Below, one piece after another: positions 26,711-36,120 of a stretch of DNA of 64,000 nucleotides. The notes beneath the pieces were generated by a model. The model was given only the letters and a program-made list of their open reading frames with translations. It searched no databases and was not told where the DNA came from. The stretch comes from Henriciella sp. Its GTDB lineage: Bacteria; Pseudomonadota; Alphaproteobacteria; Caulobacterales; Hyphomonadaceae. The DNA is taken from NCBI GenBank assembly GCA_017642885.1, contig JAEPOM010000001.1:124001-188000 (forward strand), read 5' to 3'. A program made the translations under genes and the position numbers. Each line of letters begins with the position of its first letter. Position 1 is the stretch's first letter.

Positions 26711-27543
26711 CTAAACGGCCCGCTGACCTCGCCGTACCCCTTAGGTTTGCCGTTTGGCTTGCCGTAATTCGGTGTCCGCGCGACCCAGGTCAGGCTCCAG
26801 ATCATAATTGGCAGGCTGAGAAGAACGATGAGGCCGTAAAACGACATAAGGTTTGGCCGCACAATAAAGGCTTCCTTGTCCGGCAGCGGGTTTTCCGGGT
26901 TTGGTCCGCCACCAAATCCGCCTTCAGGGCCACCGCGTTGACCTTGGCGCTGAGCGCCTTCACCGCTTGGCTCCTCGCCAGCTTCGCGCGCGGCTTCGGC
27001 TTCCTCACGCGCCTTTTGGGCCTCGGCTTGTGCGTCTCTGCGTTCCTGAAGCCGCGTTTCGCGCCACGCGGCAGGGTCTTCAAGGTATTCTGCGCGCTTT
27101 TCGTAAAGGTCCTGATAGGCAGCCGCCTTGCCAGAAACGCCGCCCATGAAGGCGAGCGAACCGAGCACCAGCGGAATCAGGACGATGATTGCCCAAAGAG
27201 AGGTTTTACCTGCATGATTCAATCGCCGCGAATGGATCACGAATGAGAGAATGGAAGACACACCGACGACAACGGCGATGAAGTAACCATGGAAAGCTGA
27301 CAGACCGGAGTTGTCCATACCAGCCGCCCCCGCAACGAAATTGGCCAGACCGAAACCAGGCCACGCGATAATTCCGGCAAAGAACAACATGGTCCAGGCG
27401 CGTGTGAAGTGCAGTTTCGGCGACTCCCCAGCAGGGTTCAGGAACGTGTCGAGCCAGCTCATTTTGGCTGGATCTCCATCCTGATCGGTAATCCAGGGCC
27501 GCTCAGGATCAATTGGAGTCTGGGAGGAAATGGCGTCGCTCAT
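26707..27543 (-). CDS. Membrane protein, DUF805-like N-terminus with charged coiled-coil insert
   Basis: 278 residues from ATG 27543 with AAGGA upstream. Four hydrophobic segments: three in the N-terminal half (about 52-73, 88-106, 114-135) and one near 235-255, with a 60-70-residue charged Ala/Glu/Arg helix ([23 protein letters not shown]...) and a Gly/Gln-rich loop between. [21 protein letters not shown] and [16 protein letters not shown] resemble the DUF805 pattern of the next gene upstream (RLHDAGQTAWW), so a distant paralogue is likely. Role unknown. Confidence 0.6.
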   Translation of the reverse strand: MSDAISSQTPIDPERPWITDQDGDPAKMSWLDTFLNPAGESPKLHFTRAWTMLFFAGIIAWPGFGLANFVAGAAGMDNSGLSAFHGYFIAVVVGVSSILSFVIHSRRLNHAGKTSLWAIIVLIPLVLGSLAFMGGVSGKAAAYQDLYEKRAEYLEDPAAWRETRLQERRDAQAEAQKAREEAEAAREAGEEPSGEGAQRQGQRGGPEGGFGGGPNPENPLPDKEAFIVRPNLMSFYGLIVLLSLPIMIWSLTWVARTPNYGKPNGKPKGYGEVSGPFS

Positions 27544-27602
27544 AGCGATATCGTCCTTCAAAGGTTTTCTTATCTGCGACGCTTATACACCCTTTGCGGG
27601 TT

Positions 27603-27629
27603 TTATCAATAAACGATAAATTATTATCG
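27603..27629. promoter_or_regulatory. AT-rich overlapping inverted repeats, candidate operator
   Basis: TTATC (27603-27607) with GATAA (27615-27619) and CGATAA (27614-27619) with TTATCG (27624-27629). Placed upstream of the 27543 start and just after the DUF805 stop at 27640. AT-rich compared with neighbouring DNA. Regulator unknown. Confidence 0.4.
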
Positions 27630-27639
27630 ACAGGCGAGA

Positions 27640-28158
27640 CTAAGCAGGCACAGGTCCGTGCTTGTTTTCGCGAGGTTCGGTCTTCACGAATCCGATGATG
27701 AGCGCCATCGCCGCATTGGCCACAACGAGTACAAATAAGGACGTTCGCTGAAACAGCCCCTGCATCTGCTCAATAAGGGTTTCGACCCCCTTCATGGCTT
27801 CTTCGGTATCACCTTTTTCTGAGAGTCGCATGATTTCCGCCCAGAGTTCGCGTTGTTCCGGGCTCATCAGCATCGGCAGAACCGTAAAGAGCAGGATCAT
27901 AAACAGAATGACCTGGATAACCACGACGCCAAACCAGATTGCGATCACCCACCAGGCGGTTTGTCCAGCATCGTGAAGGCGCTTTCCGTACACACAAACA
28001 TAAGGAAAAATCAGCGCAAGACTGATAAAGTCGAACATCGGGTGCACGAGTAGAGCCGCGGACGAAACGACAACGCTTGCCACTGTCAGGAGCACCATGC
28101 CCTGCCAGAATCGATTGCGCGCGATACGTCCGTTCGGATTGAACAGTAAGTCGCCCAT
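27640..28158 (-). CDS. DUF805 membrane protein
   Basis: 172 residues from ATG 28158 (GGAGG precisely upstream; the longer frame to 28209 has none). DUF805 pattern: NPNGRIARNRFWQGMVLLTVASVVV, ALIFPYVCVYGKRLHDAGQTAWWVIAIWFGVVVI with the R-L-H-D-x-G signature, and a long charged cytoplasmic-type loop, followed by a final hydrophobic segment. Function of DUF805 is unknown; they occur as integral membrane proteins. Confidence 0.85.
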   Translation of the reverse strand: MGDLLFNPNGRIARNRFWQGMVLLTVASVVVSSAALLVHPMFDFISLALIFPYVCVYGKRLHDAGQTAWWVIAIWFGVVVIQVILFMILLFTVLPMLMSPEQRELWAEIMRLSEKGDTEEAMKGVETLIEQMQGLFQRTSLFVLVVANAAMALIIGFVKTEPRENKHGPVPA

Positions 28159-28227
28159 GCTTGCCTCCTGCATTTGCGCGGAAGCTAATCGAATTTGGAT
28201 GTCTGGCAACTCTCAGCTGCCAAAGAT

Positions 28228-30225
28228 TTATTCGAACTCGACCATGATCTCGTCAGCAGCAACACTGTCGCCCGCTCCGACATTGATGGATTTGACGGTT
28301 CCGTCAGCTTCAGCCCGGATGATGTTCTGCATTTTCATCGCTTCCACGATGCAGACAGCCTCACCCTCCTGAACGTCTTGGCCAACGGTCACATCCACAG
28401 AGACGACCAGTCCCGGCATCGGAGAGATGATCAATTTGGAAAGATCCGGCTTTTCTTTTTCGGGCAGACGCTTGTGCATCTCGGCCGCAATAGGCGTGCA
28501 CACCAGAGCGTGTAGACGCACGCCGCGATGACGAACGAGATAGCCCTCAGTTTGCGCGGCGACCTTCACCGCGATCGGGAGCCCGTCGAGCACGCCTTCG
28601 ACCAAGGGATGACCCGGCACCCAATCGGTTACAAAAGCATGGGATTTCTTGCCAATCTTGACCGTCGCCTCGCCTTCACCGAGCTCCAGAGAAACCGGGA
28701 TGTAGTTGTCGCCGAGCACGACGACCCAATCGTCGCGCAAATCTTCAATCGGCGACAGGCGACCGGTGATCTGGCTCGCGCGGCGGGCGTTTACGCCATG
28801 CACATAAGCCGCGACGACGGTCAGCATGGCCGTTTGGTCCTTGGTCGGCGCTGTTCCCTGGAAGCCATCCGGGAATTCATCCTTGATGTAAGCCGTCGTG
28901 ATATTGCCGGATCGAAAGCGTTTTTCATCCATCACTGCGGCGCAGAACGGCATGTTGTCCTGAATGCCCTCAATGTGGAATCGATCAAGCGCCTCAGCCT
29001 GCACGTCCAAGGCATGTTCGCGATCTTTGCCGTGGGTTACGAGTTTGGCGATCATCGGATCGTAGAACATCGAGATCTCGTCGCCTTCGCGGACGCCGCT
29101 ATCCATCCGCACGGACCCACCGCCCAGCTTGCCTTCAACTGGCGGAATAAAGCGCTTCAGCCGCCCAATCGACGGTAGGAAGTTGCGATATGGATCTTCG
29201 GCATAGACCCGGCTTTCAATCGCCCAGCCGTTGATCTTCAGCTTCTTCTGATCGAGATTCAGTTTCTCACCGTAGGCCGAACGCAGCATTTGCTCGACCA
29301 GGTCGACGCCTGTGATCATCTCGGTCACAGGGTGTTCGACCTGCAGGCGAGTGTTCATTTCGAGGAAGTAGAAACTCTTGTCTTTACCAGAGGCGACAAA
29401 CTCAACCGTTCCGGCGCTGTCATAATCCACGGCCTTGGCGAGTGCGACAGCCTGTTCACCCATTTTCTTACGGGTTGCTTCGTCGAGGAGCGGAGATGGC
29501 GCTTCTTCGAGAACTTTCTGGTTTCGACGCTGGATCGAACACTCCCGCTCGAACAGATAGACACAGTTTCCGTGCTTGTCGCCCATCACCTGGATTTCCA
29601 CGTGACGCGGTTCGAGGATGAACTTTTCGATGAAGATGCGGTCATCACCGAACGAGGCAGTGGCTTCTGCCTTCACCGCCGGATAACCCTCTTCGACTTC
29701 CTTATCATCATAAGCGATCCGGATGCCCTTGCCGCCGCCGCCCGCAGATGCCTTGATCATCACCGGATAGCCGACCTGGTTGGAAATTTTTATCGCTTCC
29801 TTGGTGTCTTCAATGAGCCCCATATGACCGGGAACAGTCGAAACACCGGCGTCCGCGGCAAGTTTCTTCGAGCTGATTTTGTCACCCATCGCTTCGATCG
29901 CATGGGGATTCGGCCCGATGAAGACGATTTTCTCTTTTTCCAGCCGCTTCGCGAAGGCCGGGTTCTCAGACAGGAAGCCAAATCCCGGGTGGACGGCCTC
30001 AGCGCCAGTTTGCTTCACGGCGTCGACAATCTTGTCCATGACGAGATAAGACTCGGCGGCTGGTGATGGCCCGATGTGGACGGCCTCATCCGCCATTTCG
30101 ACTGCCATCGATCCGGCATCAGCGTCGGAATAGACAACCACTGTTTTGACACCAAGACGACGACACGTCTTGATCACACGAACAGCGATTTCACCTCGGT
30201 TTGCAATGAGGATTTTTTTGAACAT
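28228..30225 (-). CDS. pccA: Propionyl-CoA carboxylase alpha (biotin) subunit
   Basis: 665 residues: biotin carboxylase domain (KILIANRGEIAVRVI, ASAGGGGKGIRI, FLEMNTRLQVEHPVTEMITG, EDPYRNFLPS), a middle region, and a C-terminal biotin-carrier domain with VEAMKMQN, Lys631 being the biotinylation site. This length and the BT-type middle segment fit PccA (propionyl-CoA, odd-chain and branched-chain breakdown) rather than stand-alone AccC, although 3-methylcrotonyl-CoA carboxylase alpha is the alternative. The beta subunit is not in this window. No strong ribosome site is visible upstream; none of the 130-base gap could be identified as promoter. Confidence 0.86.
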   Translation of the reverse strand: MFKKILIANRGEIAVRVIKTCRRLGVKTVVVYSDADAGSMAVEMADEAVHIGPSPAAESYLVMDKIVDAVKQTGAEAVHPGFGFLSENPAFAKRLEKEKIVFIGPNPHAIEAMGDKISSKKLAADAGVSTVPGHMGLIEDTKEAIKISNQVGYPVMIKASAGGGGKGIRIAYDDKEVEEGYPAVKAEATASFGDDRIFIEKFILEPRHVEIQVMGDKHGNCVYLFERECSIQRRNQKVLEEAPSPLLDEATRKKMGEQAVALAKAVDYDSAGTVEFVASGKDKSFYFLEMNTRLQVEHPVTEMITGVDLVEQMLRSAYGEKLNLDQKKLKINGWAIESRVYAEDPYRNFLPSIGRLKRFIPPVEGKLGGGSVRMDSGVREGDEISMFYDPMIAKLVTHGKDREHALDVQAEALDRFHIEGIQDNMPFCAAVMDEKRFRSGNITTAYIKDEFPDGFQGTAPTKDQTAMLTVVAAYVHGVNARRASQITGRLSPIEDLRDDWVVVLGDNYIPVSLELGEGEATVKIGKKSHAFVTDWVPGHPLVEGVLDGLPIAVKVAAQTEGYLVRHRGVRLHALVCTPIAAEMHKRLPEKEKPDLSKLIISPMPGLVVSVDVTVGQDVQEGEAVCIVEAMKMQNIIRAEADGTVKSINVGAGDSVAADEIMVEFE

Positions 30226-30355
30226 CGAGCAGCCCCGCGCCTATTAGATCTATCATCCGTTGCCGGACTTAGAGGCGCTGGCGGACCTTGTCGAGATTTC
30301 CGCTTGGTCAAATACTGTCGCAGGGCGGCTTTAAAGCGTCAGAACGGTGCTCCGA

Positions 30356-31303
30356 TCAGGCCGCGCTGGCCAGACCTTCCGCAAATCCCGGGGCCTCAGC
30401 ACGGAGAAAATCAATCAAAGCCTGCTCGGCGGGACTAACCTTGCCATCGCCTTGAACGTTCGCCAACAACCACTCGTTCTCGGTATCTGTGACGTTCTCA
30501 GCCTCGCGTGTCGCCGCATCGGCAGCCACCATGCGCGCTTTTTCGGCCTTGCGGCGGTCATGCGTCACGGAAGCAAACCAGCTGCCGCTGAAGAAAGATG
30601 CGCCCATTCTGGCAAACAGACCGCCAGGACTGACGCTCGTGTCTTGCAGCCAAGCTTCACGCGCTAGGGCATCTTCAATCGATCTAGGCTCCGGATGTGC
30701 GCGGGCCATCAGGTGATTGCCCACGGCGCGAGCGAACATGTCGTTCCAGCTAGGATCGTTATCGGCACTGGCGATGGCATCATTTGTTTTAAACAGGACA
30801 CTGGCTTCATGCTGGCTGACCCACAATCCGCCATCTCCGGCACCCGCGAACAGGGCGAATCGCGCGCGCTCAACCATGACCGGCGTGGCTTTTCCTGCCT
30901 CGACAATGCGATGCGCGATGGCGTCCAGCGTATAGTGCGCCAGTTTCGCAGGCACCCCATCGGCTTTTCTCAGAACTTCGATCAGCAAGTCGATTTCTTC
31001 CAGGCACGGATGTTCACCATCATGATGAACCTGACCCAAAAGCCAGTCCGCCTCTTCATCCGTGACCCAGCCTTCCGGCGCTTCACGCGTGATCAGAAAA
31101 TCGGTCAGGGCTTCTCGAAAACGGCTGCCCCATTCGGGATTTGTGGCAGACAAGGTCTCATTCAGCCGAAACAGAGTTTCCGCTTCGCCGCGACTGACAA
31201 TGCCATCTGAATAGATTTCATTGACGATACGGTGCGCTTCAGTTTCGGTCATTTCACCGACCTTCGCCACACGCGCCATTATGATCTGGGTTTCCTGATC
31301 CAT
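30356..31303 (-). CDS. 315-residue protein with an internal duplication, function unknown
   Basis: No signal peptide or clear membrane segment. Two helical half-units recur: SRGEAETLFRLNE (38-48) with SQHEASVLFKTND (163-175), and WVTDEEADWLLG (79-90) with VTDTENEWLLA (271-281). Several units carry a short acidic turn such as YSDGIVS, HHDGEH, AGDGG or QGDGKVS, reminiscent of EF-hand-like loops but without a full D-x-D-x-D-G pattern. This looks like an ancient duplication of an alpha-helical domain with TerB-like or EF-hand-like turns. I do not recognise the family. GAGG precedes the ATG. It follows the BLUF gene at 56 bases on the same strand. Confidence 0.6.
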   Translation of the reverse strand: MDQETQIIMARVAKVGEMTETEAHRIVNEIYSDGIVSRGEAETLFRLNETLSATNPEWGSRFREALTDFLITREAPEGWVTDEEADWLLGQVHHDGEHPCLEEIDLLIEVLRKADGVPAKLAHYTLDAIAHRIVEAGKATPVMVERARFALFAGAGDGGLWVSQHEASVLFKTNDAIASADNDPSWNDMFARAVGNHLMARAHPEPRSIEDALAREAWLQDTSVSPGGLFARMGASFFSGSWFASVTHDRRKAEKARMVAADAATREAENVTDTENEWLLANVQGDGKVSPAEQALIDFLRAEAPGFAEGLASAA

Positions 31304-31359
31304 CAGGGCCTCGCTTCAAATTCAACCCAAACGGTAGCAAGAAGCGGTTGCCAAGGAGT

Positions 31360-31779
31360 TTACGCGGGCAGAGGATCGATTCGCATGAAACGCGTGAACA
31401 AATGCAGCAATTCCCGCGGCATATCTCCTGGCAGCAGCCCATCTGCGGGATCGTCATGACGAATAACCATGGCGCTATTGCTGCTATCATCGACGCGAAA
31501 ATAGTTCATCGCCCACTCAGGAAACGCTCGTTCTTTGATGTTTTCGCCCAGAATCTGGACCACACCTTCATGGCGGTCATCAACCAGAATGCGGTCGAAG
31601 ATCTCGCGCACCTCGTCATAGGCACCCTCAAGCGCTTGCATAAAGTGCCTGCCATTGTGCGCCAGAAAACCGGTGAGATAGCGCTCATGATTGTTCGACT
31701 GGGAGACATCCAGAATGCGACCGATATCCTCGGTACTCAGGCCTTCTCTGGCTGTGCTGACATAAACTAAACGATACAT
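31360..31779 (-). CDS. BLUF-domain blue-light photoreceptor
   Basis: 139 residues, FAD-binding photosensor. The key residues fall at Tyr6, Asn30, Gln48, Trp89 and Met91, with the same spacing as Tyr21, Asn45, Gln63, Trp104 and Met106 of AppA. The Gln strand reads FMQALEG, the Trp/Met segment PEWAMNYF and the central helix IGRILDVSQSNNHERYLTG. No output domain is fused: it is a single-domain short BLUF protein, so it presumably acts on a partner, possibly the duplicated protein downstream. Function known for the family: light-dependent hydrogen-bond change about the flavin. Confidence 0.9.
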   Translation of the reverse strand: MYRLVYVSTAREGLSTEDIGRILDVSQSNNHERYLTGFLAHNGRHFMQALEGAYDEVREIFDRILVDDRHEGVVQILGENIKERAFPEWAMNYFRVDDSSNSAMVIRHDDPADGLLPGDMPRELLHLFTRFMRIDPLPA

Positions 31780-31949
31780 GATACTGGATTAGCTCAGCCC
31801 ACGGGGACCGCAATCGGATACAAGCCCGACGTGTTGTCAGATGGTAAATATCGCCGCGAGACGGGTGGTCATTTCAGTGCTGGAAGTTTCCCTCTATCGC
31901 TGCCATATAGAAACGAAATCAAACCAATAGATCCGAAAGTAGATCCGGC

Positions 31950-32771
31950 ATGGCCGAAGCAGACATCATGTTGCCAATGCGAACTGGCGAAATCCGCGTT
32001 CATGACGAAGCGGGATTTGAGGGCATGCGCAAAGCCGGTCGACTTGTTGCCGAATGCCTCGACATGCTGGTCGGGGAAGTAAAACCCGGTGTGACCACTG
32101 GCCATCTCGACGATCTGATCCGCGAATTCGTCTACGCTCATGGCGCGCAGTCCGCGACCATTGGATATCGCGGCTATCGTCACGCGTCCTGCATTTCCCT
32201 GAATCACGTGATTTGCCATGGCATCCCCGGCGACCGGGCCTTTAAGGACGGCGATATCGCCAACATAGACGTGACTGTCATTATAGACGGCTGGCACGGC
32301 GATCACTCGCGCATGTATTCCGCTGGCGAGCCAAAGCGCATCGCGACGCGGCTAATGGATGTGACTTACGAGTCGCTGATGGCGGGCATTGCCGCCGTAA
32401 AACCTGGAAATCGTTTCGGTGATATCGGCGCCGCAATTTCCGAAGTTGCCCGCAAGAACAGGTTCTCTGTGGTTGAAGACTTCTGCGGACACGGTCTCGG
32501 GCAACTCTTCCATGACGAGCCGAACGTCGTCCACAGCGCGCGAGCGGGAACCGGTCCGGAACTGAAGGAAGGCATGTTCTTTACGATTGAGCCCATGCTG
32601 AACGTTGGTCGCAAGGACGCCGCGATTCTCAGTGATGGCTGGACGGCGGTGACCCGCGACCGCAAACTCTCGGCGCAATTCGAGCACTCCGTCGGCGTGA
32701 CCAAGGATGGCTGCGAGATCTTCACCGCCTCCCCAAAAGGCTATCACACGCCTCACACGGTGAGCGATTGA
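31950..32771 (+). CDS. map: Type I methionine aminopeptidase
   Basis: 273 residues. Metal ligands Asp107 (IDVTVI), Asp118 (DGWHGDHSRMY), His181 (GHGLG), Glu214 (TIEPML) and Glu245 (FEHSVG), plus His90 in ICHG, follow the bacterial enzyme. Removes N-terminal Met from nascent proteins. An N-terminal extension of about 15 residues before the core may be real or the start may be ATG at residue 7 or 10. The radC gene begins inside its stop codon. Confidence 0.95.
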   Translation: MAEADIMLPMRTGEIRVHDEAGFEGMRKAGRLVAECLDMLVGEVKPGVTTGHLDDLIREFVYAHGAQSATIGYRGYRHASCISLNHVICHGIPGDRAFKDGDIANIDVTVIIDGWHGDHSRMYSAGEPKRIATRLMDVTYESLMAGIAAVKPGNRFGDIGAAISEVARKNRFSVVEDFCGHGLGQLFHDEPNVVHSARAGTGPELKEGMFFTIEPMLNVGRKDAAILSDGWTAVTRDRKLSAQFEHSVGVTKDGCEIFTASPKGYHTPHTVSD

Positions 32772-33457
32772 CCGACACTCCTGCGCGGCCGCATTGGCAG
32801 GGGCACAGAGACAGACTGCGTGGGAAGCTCGTTCAGCGTGGCGCTGAGGCACTCGATGATTATGAGTTGCTTGAAACGCTGTTGTTTGCCTTCATTCCCC
32901 GCCGCGATGTGAAGCCCGTAGCAAAAGCCTTGCTGTCGCGATTTGGATCTCTATCCGGCGTTTTCGCCGCAGACGCCAAACAGCTCACGAAAGTTGACGG
33001 AGTCGGCACAACGGTCGCGGCGTATATTAAGGCGACGCGCGAGATTGGTGCTCGCACGGGGCGCGAGGAAATCGCCGGCCGGCCGATCATTTCGAGTTGG
33101 ACCGCCCTCCTCGCCTATGTTCGAGGCCAGTTACAGCATGAGACGCGCGAGCAATTTCGCGTTCTGTTCCTGGATCGAAAGAACCAACTCATCGCCGATG
33201 AACTGATGGGTCAGGGGACGGTGGATCATGCCCCGGTCTATCCGCGTGAAATTGCTCGACGCGCGCTTGAGGTTTCAGCATCCGCTTTGATCCTCGTGCA
33301 CAATCATCCGTCAGGCGACCCCACACCGTCTCGCGCCGACATCGACATTACGCGAGAAATCATTGATGCGCTCGCGCCGTTCGAAATTCGTGTCCACGAT
33401 CACCTGATTGCCGCGAAACACGGCGTCACCAGCTTCAAGACCGAGGGTCTTATTTGA
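32768..33457 (+). CDS. radC: RadC-family JAB/MPN-domain protein
   Basis: 229 residues. N-terminal helix-hairpin-helix-like DNA-binding segment (SLSGVFAADAKQLTKVDGVG), C-terminal JAMM-type domain with HNHPSGDPTPS, and Asp in RADIDIT. Historically linked to recombination or repair; the exact activity is unsettled. The start is a TTG at 32768 that overlaps the map stop (ATTGA), which predicts translational coupling; no later ATG before the DUF domain matches the family start. Confidence 0.9.
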   Translation: MTDTPARPHWQGHRDRLRGKLVQRGAEALDDYELLETLLFAFIPRRDVKPVAKALLSRFGSLSGVFAADAKQLTKVDGVGTTVAAYIKATREIGARTGREEIAGRPIISSWTALLAYVRGQLQHETREQFRVLFLDRKNQLIADELMGQGTVDHAPVYPREIARRALEVSASALILVHNHPSGDPTPSRADIDITREIIDALAPFEIRVHDHLIAAKHGVTSFKTEGLI

Positions 33458-33546
33458 TCTTTCATTACGAGTCCCCCTCGACGGAAGGGATAGACAGCGC
33501 GCTCATGCCTCGCCAATCTGTCGAAAAGAACTCGGGAGGAATGACA

Positions 33547-34512
33547 ATGAAGAGAGTGCTCGGATTGAGTGTTGTTGCCGTCGCTATGGGAGCGGTCGCC
33601 TGCGCGCAATCGCCATCAAAGCCAACGCCTGAACTGATCGCCGCCCCATCTTGGTACCCATCGAAGTATGGCAGCGAAGATCGACTTGGCGCGCTGAACA
33701 ATCTCACGGATGAAAAAACCGCCCAAGCTGCAAAACTGATTACCCGTGGAAAGTCCTTCAGCCTGGGCATGGTGACGGGTCGCGATACGCCAGCTTATGG
33801 TCCGCGAGAGTACGATGTCATGGTGCTGCAGCTGTCCGATGGATCCGGCACTCCGCTCGGTGCGAACCAAGCAACAGGCAATGATGACTATGTCGACACG
33901 TTTGTGGGCATTGGCAGTCAGATCGATGGCCTCGGCCATATGGGCATCAATCACCAATACTATAACGGTGTTCCAGTCGCCGACTTCGTCACGACCGCCG
34001 GGCTCACCCAGTTCGGAACGCATACGCTGCCGCCCATCGCGACGCGCGGCATCCTGCTCGATATGACGAAGAGCTTCTCAAGCCCGGTCGCAGATGGAAC
34101 CGCGTTCAACGAGGCCGAAATTGATGCCGCCGCCGAACGAGCTGGCGTTACGATCGAAGCCGGAGACGTGGTGATCTTCCATACTGGCAAAATGAAAGCG
34201 ACCGAGGGGGAGACGACCCTCAGCCCAACTTCGCCAGGACTAGGAGTGGAAGGCGCTCAATATCTGTCCGACCTCGGCGTCGTAGCCATCGGTGCCGACA
34301 CCTGGGCCCTGGAAGTCATCCCGTTCGAGAACGAGATTCGTCCGTTTGACGTCCACCTAACGCTGCTCGCTAAGAATGGCGTCTACATTCTGGAAAATAT
34401 GGCGACGGACGCGCTCGCAGCGGACGGCGAAGGCGCATTTTTCTTTTCTCTCGGCGTCCCAAAACTGGAGGGCACAGTGCAGGCGATCATCAATCCGGTG
34501 GCGATCCGATAG
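33547..34512 (+). CDS. Cyclase-family (kynurenine formamidase-like) exported hydrolase
   Basis: 321 residues from ATG 33547, with GGGAGGA (33534-33540) at 6-base spacing; the earlier frame back to 33454 overlaps radC. Hydrophobic leader MKRVLGLSVVAVAMGAVACAQS with a possible cysteine at VAC (weak lipobox). Domain: IGSQIDGLGHMGINHQYYNG, the metal-binding variant of the cyclase family HxxDxPxH motif, with GDVVIFHTGKM and GADTWALEVIPFE. Such enzymes act on formamides or cyclic amides; substrate unknown. Confidence 0.83.
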   Translation: MKRVLGLSVVAVAMGAVACAQSPSKPTPELIAAPSWYPSKYGSEDRLGALNNLTDEKTAQAAKLITRGKSFSLGMVTGRDTPAYGPREYDVMVLQLSDGSGTPLGANQATGNDDYVDTFVGIGSQIDGLGHMGINHQYYNGVPVADFVTTAGLTQFGTHTLPPIATRGILLDMTKSFSSPVADGTAFNEAEIDAAAERAGVTIEAGDVVIFHTGKMKATEGETTLSPTSPGLGVEGAQYLSDLGVVAIGADTWALEVIPFENEIRPFDVHLTLLAKNGVYILENMATDALAADGEGAFFFSLGVPKLEGTVQAIINPVAIR

Positions 34513-34641
34513 ACCGGCCCGATAGAATAGAATGAGATGCCCTCCCCCTGCGAAAAGACTTGCGCAAGGGACCGGGGCGGCTACCGTAACTTTAACGAAA
34601 AAACACAAACGCCATTCAGGGCGTAGCTTGGGAGGCTTTGA

Positions 34642-36120
34642 ATGAGCGACACCGCAACCGCGGCGGCCGGTGCTGGACACGAGACGGGTTACCGTTCGAA
34701 AGGGTACCGCACCTACGTTCTACTGATGCTCATGGTGGTCTACACCCTGAACTTCATCGACCGAAACTTGATTGGCGTCCTTGCTGAACCGATCATCACC
34801 ACATTCAGCCTGAGCGACACCCAGTTCGGCCTTCTCGCGAGTTGGCCATTTGCGATTTTCTACGCCGTGATGGGCCTGCCCATCGCGATGGCAGCGGATC
34901 GATTCAATCGCGTCAATATTATCGTGATTTGCATCGTGCTGTGGTCAGTGATGACCGCGCTGTGCGGCATTGCGGCCGGGTTCATCACGCTCATGATGTT
35001 CCGGATTGGTGTCGCGATTGGAGAGGCCGGTTGTACGCCGCCCGCCAACTCGATCATCGGTGATTACTACCCCGCCAAGAACCGTGCCACAGCCCTCGGA
35101 ATCTATTCGATGGGCGTCACGTTGGGCGGCGTCCTCGCCTATTTGTTCGGTGGCCCGCTCGCTGAACTCAGCGGCCCGACTTTCGGTGCGTGGCTGGATA
35201 GTGTCGGCGTCGGCGTCCTGTTTTCAGGCATGAATTGGGAAAATGTTGAAGGTTGGCGGATCGCGTTCGTGGTGATTGGCCTTCCGGGCGCACTCATTGG
35301 TTTGGTCGTTTGGCTGACAATCAAGGAGCCTCCGAGAGGATATTCCGACCCGCCGGATGCCAACCGCGTGGAGAAGGCCTCGACCAAGGAGACGATGCAA
35401 GAACTCGCCTCCAAGCCGAGCTTCTGGTGGATGTCTGCTGGCGCGGCACTCGTCGCTTTTGTCGGATATGGCCTGTTCACGTTCCAGATTCCGTTTCTGA
35501 TCCGAGAGCATGGTCTCGGCGTTCGCGAAGCCTCGATCAATTTCGGGGCGCCACTCTCGGCGCTCGCCGCAGTTGGCACATTCCTTGGCGGATACCTGAC
35601 TGACAAGTTCTCTCATCGTTTCAAGACGGCGGTCGCATTGATCCCTGCCATCGGCTTGCTGCTCGCGGTCCCGCTCTACATTTTCGCCTTCTACGCGACG
35701 AACCTGACGGTGGTCTTTGTCGTCTGGGGGATCGCCGCGATCTGCCACTACGCCTATCTCGGTGCGCAGTACAATATCGGCCAGGGCGTCGTTTCCGCGA
35801 GATCCCGTGCCACGGCAATTGCCATCCTGCTGATCATCGTTTCGATCATTGGTAACGGCATCGGCCCGCAATTCGTGGGCATCATGAGTGACGTCTTCAC
35901 CGGCGCAAATCTGAGTGGAGAGGGTCTCAGCGCATCAATCTGTGCAGCGAATGACGGCCTCACAGAAGCACAGCTGGCAAGTTGCGCAGAAGGTCGCTCC
36001 GCGGGACTGAAACAGTCCATCTCGGTGACCACACTCTGGTTCATCGCCGCAGCGGCCTGCTTCTACATGTCATCCCGCTATCTTGAGAAAGACATGGTCG
36101 CAAAAGTGGAGACCACATAA
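34642..36120 (+). CDS. Spinster-like MFS transporter, copy 1
   Basis: 492 residues, twelve hydrophobic segments. RSKGYRTYVLLMLMVVYTLNFIDRNLIGVLAEPI, ADRFNRVNIIV with the MFS loop 2-3 signature, and RIGVAIGEAGCTPPANSIIGDYY are the pattern of the spinster (SPNS) group within the MFS, found widely in marine and soil alphaproteobacteria. Ribosome site GGGAGG. Ends with TAA overlapping the start of the next copy, so the two are cotranscribed and coupled. Substrate unknown. Confidence 0.88.
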   Translation: MSDTATAAAGAGHETGYRSKGYRTYVLLMLMVVYTLNFIDRNLIGVLAEPIITTFSLSDTQFGLLASWPFAIFYAVMGLPIAMAADRFNRVNIIVICIVLWSVMTALCGIAAGFITLMMFRIGVAIGEAGCTPPANSIIGDYYPAKNRATALGIYSMGVTLGGVLAYLFGGPLAELSGPTFGAWLDSVGVGVLFSGMNWENVEGWRIAFVVIGLPGALIGLVVWLTIKEPPRGYSDPPDANRVEKASTKETMQELASKPSFWWMSAGAALVAFVGYGLFTFQIPFLIREHGLGVREASINFGAPLSALAAVGTFLGGYLTDKFSHRFKTAVALIPAIGLLLAVPLYIFAFYATNLTVVFVVWGIAAICHYAYLGAQYNIGQGVVSARSRATAIAILLIIVSIIGNGIGPQFVGIMSDVFTGANLSGEGLSASICAANDGLTEAQLASCAEGRSAGLKQSISVTTLWFIAAAACFYMSSRYLEKDMVAKVETT

